This document shows, in pieces, positions 33,553 to 36,283 of a stretch of 36,283 nucleotides of DNA. The stretch is taken from the NCBI GenBank assembly GCA_964620125.1, contig CAZUGQ010000025.1, forward strand, positions 1-36,283, given 5' to 3'. Source of the stretch: OLB6 sp964620125. GTDB lineage: Bacteria > Bacteroidota > Ignavibacteria > Kapaibacteriales > Kapaibacteriaceae. The first letter of the stretch is position 1. Every line of letters starts with the position of its first letter. The translations under genes were made by a program, and so were the position numbers. The notes below the pieces were generated by a model. The model was not told the origin of the DNA, did not search any database, and was given only the letters and a program-made list of their open reading frames with translations.

Positions 33553-35031
33553 CTACTTGCCGTCCTTTACCAGGTTACGATAGAACTCATCGTATGGTTT
33601 GGCCGAGAGGGACCAGCTCACGTTGGTACTCATGGCGTTGCCGACGATGGCTTGCCATATCTCGTGTTCGCGGTATGCTGCCACTGCACGTTTGACAGCA
33701 GCAATCAAGCTCTTGTCGTCGGCTTTTTTGTACAGGAAGGCATTGCCAGTACCTGTTTTGGTGTTCACGTCCGTAAGCCCTTCAGCGATACCCCCTGTAA
33801 CGTGAACCACTGGTATAGTACCGTACAGCAGGGCGCAACGCTGATACTGACCACTTGCCTCTGTGCGTGAAGGTTTGAGCAGTAGTGTGGAGCCGCCAAT
33901 GGCGTTGTGGACGAATTCTTCGTCAATACCCGTTTTCATGCTCACCATGCCCGGGTGTTTTTTGGCAAGTGCATCGAAGAGGCGAGTGAGGTCTGTTGGC
34001 ACGTCGGTTGCGACCAATACCTGTACACCTTCTTTCACTAGTGCTGGTGCAGCCTCGGCAAGGATATCAGCTCCATACGGTTCTGTAACTGGACCGATGA
34101 ATGTGGCAACGACGGTGGAGCCATCCACCTTGAGTCCGGCTGCTCGTTGCAGTTGTTCTCGAACGCGCACCTTCTTGTCCAGTTCCGACGCGTCGAATTT
34201 GGACCGAAGGAATGGATCTGTTTTGGGATTCCACTGCATTAGGTCAACACCATGAGGAATTCCCGTAACCGAAGCCCCCTTCCCCAAGAGAGGGGCCCAG
34301 TTAGTTTTCCATTCCTTATTTGCGTTAAGTTCTGCAGCATAGCCTGGCGAAAGGGTGGTTACCGCATCTGCATAGGTGATGCCAGCTCGGAGGAAGTTTG
34401 TCTTGTTTTTGTACCGCAGAGCTTCGGCGGCTTCTTCTGGCAGACCAGTTTTAGCGATGGTGCGTACACCGAATACGCCTTGTTCGTCGAAGGATGTGAT
34501 GGTTTGGATGATCTTGGTTTTCCGAAACTCGTTTGCATATATAGTGCGCAGGTATGCCGGGAGGAGGGCCGTTTGCCAGCCCACGCATTGAATCACATCT
34601 GGGAACCAGCCAAGGAGCAGGCACGTTTCGATGACCGTGCGGTTGAAGAAGATGAAACGTTCATCGTTATCGGGGAACGGTTTGCCGGTGGCATTGTCAA
34701 CCAGTACACCCTTATTGGCATCCAGATAATTGGTATTGGTTGTAATGTATGCCTGGACTTTGACGCGTGGGTTATTAATGGAACTGGACTTGACGGTAGC
34801 CAGCGACGGCTCGGCTCCAACTGGGATTGGAAGGTCGCGCAGTCGGTTGATTTCGTGGATTCTGTTTTTCCGTTCCGATATGAAGCCATACTTCGGCATC
34901 ATTACGCGGATATCGTGCCCAACCTCCCGCGTCCCCAAGGCATGTGCATAACAAACGTCGGCCAACTCCGAGGTCTTGAGGAATGGATAAACTTCCGACG
35001 TGACCAGGAGAATGGAATGGAATTTGGACAT
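33553..35031 (-). CDS. glgA: Glycogen synthase (GT5) family protein, divergent motifs
   Basis: 492 residues, the normal length. The fold of GlgA is clear: VTSEVYPFLKTSELADV, ERFIFFNRTVIETCLLLGW, FIGPVTEPYGADIL, GIPHGVDLMQWNPKTD and a GTPVV-like PVVHVTGGIAEGL. But key points differ. KxGGL, which binds the glucosyl donor, is KTSEL at 19-23; the HDWH region reads CVGWQT (149-154), without the His and Asp; the PSRFEPCGL region reads PSRTEASGQ. The catalytic Glu of PSRxE is kept. GlgA of green sulfur bacteria also lacks GG, so the first change may be lineage-wide, but the second is odd. Its activity is uncertain. DUF4270 neighbour is typical. Confidence 0.82.
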   Translation of the reverse strand: MSKFHSILLVTSEVYPFLKTSELADVCYAHALGTREVGHDIRVMMPKYGFISERKNRIHEINRLRDLPIPVGAEPSLATVKSSSINNPRVKVQAYITTNTNYLDANKGVLVDNATGKPFPDNDERFIFFNRTVIETCLLLGWFPDVIQCVGWQTALLPAYLRTIYANEFRKTKIIQTITSFDEQGVFGVRTIAKTGLPEEAAEALRYKNKTNFLRAGITYADAVTTLSPGYAAELNANKEWKTNWAPLLGKGASVTGIPHGVDLMQWNPKTDPFLRSKFDASELDKKVRVREQLQRAAGLKVDGSTVVATFIGPVTEPYGADILAEAAPALVKEGVQVLVATDVPTDLTRLFDALAKKHPGMVSMKTGIDEEFVHNAIGGSTLLLKPSRTEASGQYQRCALLYGTIPVVHVTGGIAEGLTDVNTKTGTGNAFLYKKADDKSLIAAVKRAVAAYREHEIWQAIVGNAMSTNVSWSLSAKPYDEFYRNLVKDGK

Positions 35032-35072
35032 AGTAGGGGGCTGAGGTAGGCGTTGTCTTCGGTGCAGTCGTG

Positions 35073-35080
35073 CAAAAATA
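35073..35080 (-). promoter_or_regulatory. Candidate -7 element (TATTTTTG) for glgA
   Basis: Minus-strand TATTTTTG fits the Bacteroidota -7 consensus TAnnTTTG and lies 41 nt before the glgA ATG. No TTTG is at the -33 position 19 nt upstream. The same stretch must hold the promoter of the divergent SIMPL gene. Confidence 0.3.
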
Positions 35081-35141
35081 CCAAAATGCCCTTGGCTGCA
35101 GGCAGAGGCTGAGTATCTTGTGAGTTCTCTTCATCACTTTC

Positions 35142-35882
35142 ATGGAGCATATTGTGGAACCACGGACGATATCAGCCTTGGCCATCAGTCTGGCCGTGAT
35201 TATTGGAACATGGATACTTGGATCGGCATGGGAGCAGACGCATCCAGCGATGGAGAAGATCAACGTGACTGGGTTGTCGCAGAAGGATTTTGAGAGTGAT
35301 CTAATTGTGTGGGGGGCTCAGTTTGAGCGCAAGGCAGTGCAGATCAGTGAAGCATATCCGATGATCAAATCGGATGCAGAGGTTGTGAAGAGGTATTTAA
35401 GGGATCATGGGTTACGTGGGGATGAGGTTGTGTTCGATGCCGTAGACATTCGCAAGGAGTATCGTTCTGTTCAGATAAACAACCGATGGATAGATGAGTT
35501 TGACGGTTATCGATTAACGCAATCTGTACGAGTTGAGAGCAAGGACGTAGGCAAGGTTGAGCAGCTAAGCCGGGAGATTTCGGAATTGTTGAATACGGGA
35601 ATTGAGCTTACTTCGCAGTCGCCACGCTACTATTACACCAAGCTTGGAGAGTTAAAGATTGATCTATTAAAGAATGCAGCAAAGGATGGCAAGGAGAGGG
35701 CGACTGCGGTAGCCGAGAAAGCTGGAGGTCGGCTTGGCAGTTTACGTCGGGCCGACATGGGCATTTTCCAGATCACGGCTCAGAACAGCGACGAGGAGTA
35801 CACGTGGGGGGGAGCGTTTAACACCACTAGTAGGCAGAAGACGGCCAGTATTACGGTGAAGATGGAGTTTGATGTGAAGTGA
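35142..35882 (+). CDS. SIMPL (DUF541) domain protein
   Basis: 246 residues. One membrane segment (ISALAISLAVIIGTWILGSA) near the N-terminus is a signal anchor, so most of the protein is periplasmic. The SIMPL pattern is clear: INVTGLSQKDFESDLIVWGAQFERKAVQISEAY (first beta-alpha unit), KSDAEVVKRYLRDHGLRGDEVVFDAVDI, and the C-terminal ITVKMEFDV. The function of this family is unknown; members assemble into large particles or affect stress response. A Gly-Gly of a seven-G run (35806-35812) lies near the C-terminus. Divergent from glgA. Its end is 13 nt before the REPIN-like palindrome, then the rrn promoter. Confidence 0.85.
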   Translation: MEHIVEPRTISALAISLAVIIGTWILGSAWEQTHPAMEKINVTGLSQKDFESDLIVWGAQFERKAVQISEAYPMIKSDAEVVKRYLRDHGLRGDEVVFDAVDIRKEYRSVQINNRWIDEFDGYRLTQSVRVESKDVGKVEQLSREISELLNTGIELTSQSPRYYYTKLGELKIDLLKNAAKDGKERATAVAEKAGGRLGSLRRADMGIFQITAQNSDEEYTWGGAFNTTSRQKTASITVKMEFDVK

Positions 35883-35895
35883 TGGAGGGGATAGT

Positions 35896-35965
35896 GGTAC
35901 CGGGACAATAGGTGTCCCGGTACCAAAACCCGGCATTGGTACCGGGACACCTATTGTCCCGGTAC
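35896..35965. repeat. REPIN-like double palindrome
   Basis: Two hairpins (35896-35924 and 35938-35965) with the same 12-bp stem GGTACCGGGACA and loops ATAGG and CCTAT. The second is the reverse complement of the first, so both small hairpins and one long 28-bp hairpin around a 13-nt spacer are possible. Such a pattern fits REP/REPIN sequences moved by RAYT (IS200-like) transposases; none is seen in the window. Confidence 0.7.
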
Positions 35966-36009
35966 GTGTAGCAGCACTTGTCCACCACGAAGTGTGCGTA
36001 ACATTTCCT

Positions 36010-36040
36010 TTTGTCAAAACTGCAGATTACCGTATGTTTG
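36010..36040 (+). promoter_or_regulatory. rrn promoter, Bacteroidota type
   Basis: TTTG at 36010-36013 and TATGTTTG at 36033-36040 are separated by exactly 19 nt, fitting the Bacteroidota promoter TTTG-N19-TAnnTTTG for its primary sigma factor. The predicted start is about 36046, giving a 16S leader of about 200 nt. Confidence 0.75.
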
Positions 36041-36074
36041 CCTTCCCTGACGCGCGAAACTCCGGTTAGGGACA

Positions 36075-36104
36075 AGGGAACAACCTCGGTTGGGCCCTTT
36101 TTTT
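36075..36104 (+). terminator. Terminator-like hairpin in the rrn leader
   Basis: AGGG...CAAC-CTCG-GTTG...CCCT forms a stem with a small internal bulge, followed by seven T (36098-36104). It lies downstream of the rrn promoter and 5 nt before boxA. It may be an attenuator, or end upstream transcripts. The position is unusual for an rRNA leader. Confidence 0.5.
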
Positions 36105-36109
36105 CGCGG

Positions 36110-36122
36110 TGTTCTTTGACAA
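36110..36122 (+). promoter_or_regulatory. rrn boxA antitermination site
   Basis: TGTTCTTTGACAA resembles the boxA consensus TGCTCTTTAACA, bound as RNA by NusB-S10 to protect rRNA transcripts from termination. It sits at the expected place, upstream of 16S, just after the terminator-like hairpin. Confidence 0.6.
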
Positions 36123-36139
36123 CGGGAAGCAGAACAACT

Positions 36140-36163
36140 GGGTAGGTAACACACAACCTACCC
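36140..36163 (+). promoter_or_regulatory. Leader hairpin before 16S rRNA
   Basis: An 8-bp perfect inverted repeat, GGGTAGGT with ACCTACCC, and an 8-nt loop. No T run follows, so it is probably a structural or processing element of the pre-rRNA, not a terminator. Confidence 0.45.
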
Positions 36164-36247
36164 CCGTCACGAATCCAGCCTACGGGTTGGAGGAGAGATG
36201 AGACAATGCGTGAATAGCCGGGACAAACAACAATGGAATCAAACGAT

Positions 36248-36283
36248 CCAACGGAGAGTTTGATCCTGGCTCAGGACGAACGC
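36248..36283 (+). rRNA. rrs: 16S ribosomal RNA, 5' end only
   Basis: AGAGTTTGATCCTGGCTCAG (36255-36274) is the conserved 27F site, equal to E. coli positions 8-27. GACGAACGC follows and the gene then leaves the window. The 5' end is set from E. coli numbering and is approximate. Too short for taxonomy. Confidence 0.97.

Noticed and set aside
34252..35049. 265-residue plus-strand frame opposite glgA
   Set aside because: Complete overlap with a clear GlgA-family gene; no motif or signal of its own.
1..36283. tRNA genes, CRISPR arrays and insertion-sequence transposases
   Set aside because: None seen by eye: no cloverleaf with a GGTTCRA arm, no regularly spaced repeats, no transposase frame. 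A tRNAscan or CRISPR search would settle it.

Overview
The window looks like chromosomal DNA of a Bacteroidota/Chlorobiota-type (FCB group) bacterium of moderate G+C. The evidence is: C-terminal type IX secretion (T9SS) type-A-like sorting domains; a CarboxypepD_reg/TonB-type outer-membrane receptor; a DUF4270-like lipoprotein next to a GlgA-family protein; and an rRNA promoter that fits the Bacteroidota consensus TTTG-N19-TAnnTTTG. The altered GlgA N-terminal motif recalls green-sulfur-bacterial GlgA, so a Kapabacteria/Ignavibacteria-like lineage is my guess. This is inference from single genes; only about 36 nt of 16S rRNA are present, too few to classify.

Layout: (1) 1-6.2 kb is envelope genes: a truncated tail-collar surface protein, a secreted protein, a three-gene minus-strand set (beta-barrel, DUF4136-like lipoprotein, beta-barrel) and a large TonB-receptor-like protein. 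(2) 6.2-12.1 kb is plus-strand: a MarR regulator overlapping nadE (which carries an assembly gap), a NarL/LuxR response regulator, a DUF58 protein, dapA and folP. Tandem 8-mers abut the dapA and folP starts. (3) 12.1-17.7 kb is an island of two paralogous propeller-like T9SS proteins, each associated with a Cys-rich secreted protein; one Cys-rich copy is intact and one is a frameshifted remnant. (4) 17.8-24.1 kb is a minus-strand run read sppA-queF-queD-gltX-lipoprotein-NtrC-type regulator, with queA divergent. (5) 25.4-29.0 kb is a tightly overlapping folB-folK-dnaG-ybbR operon. (6) 29.1-31.1 kb is ferritin plus the split heptose kinase and adenylyltransferase genes (ADP-heptose for LPS). (7) 31.1-35.0 kb is glgA, a DUF4270-like lipoprotein and an outer-membrane protein. 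(8) The end holds a SIMPL-domain gene, a double palindrome (REPIN-like), an rrn promoter, a terminator-like hairpin, boxA and the first bases of 16S rRNA.

The most notable unexplained signal is an octamer, AGGGGGCT (extended AGGGGGCTYNGG). I count 18 copies on the two strands, against about one expected by chance. They lie nearly all inside housekeeping or envelope genes and none lies between 10,998 and 18,665, the stretch that holds the T9SS/Cys-rich island. This resembles a DNA-uptake or Chi-type signal. Runs of eight or more G/C inside coding frames, and the REPIN-like element beside the rrn operon, are further candidates.
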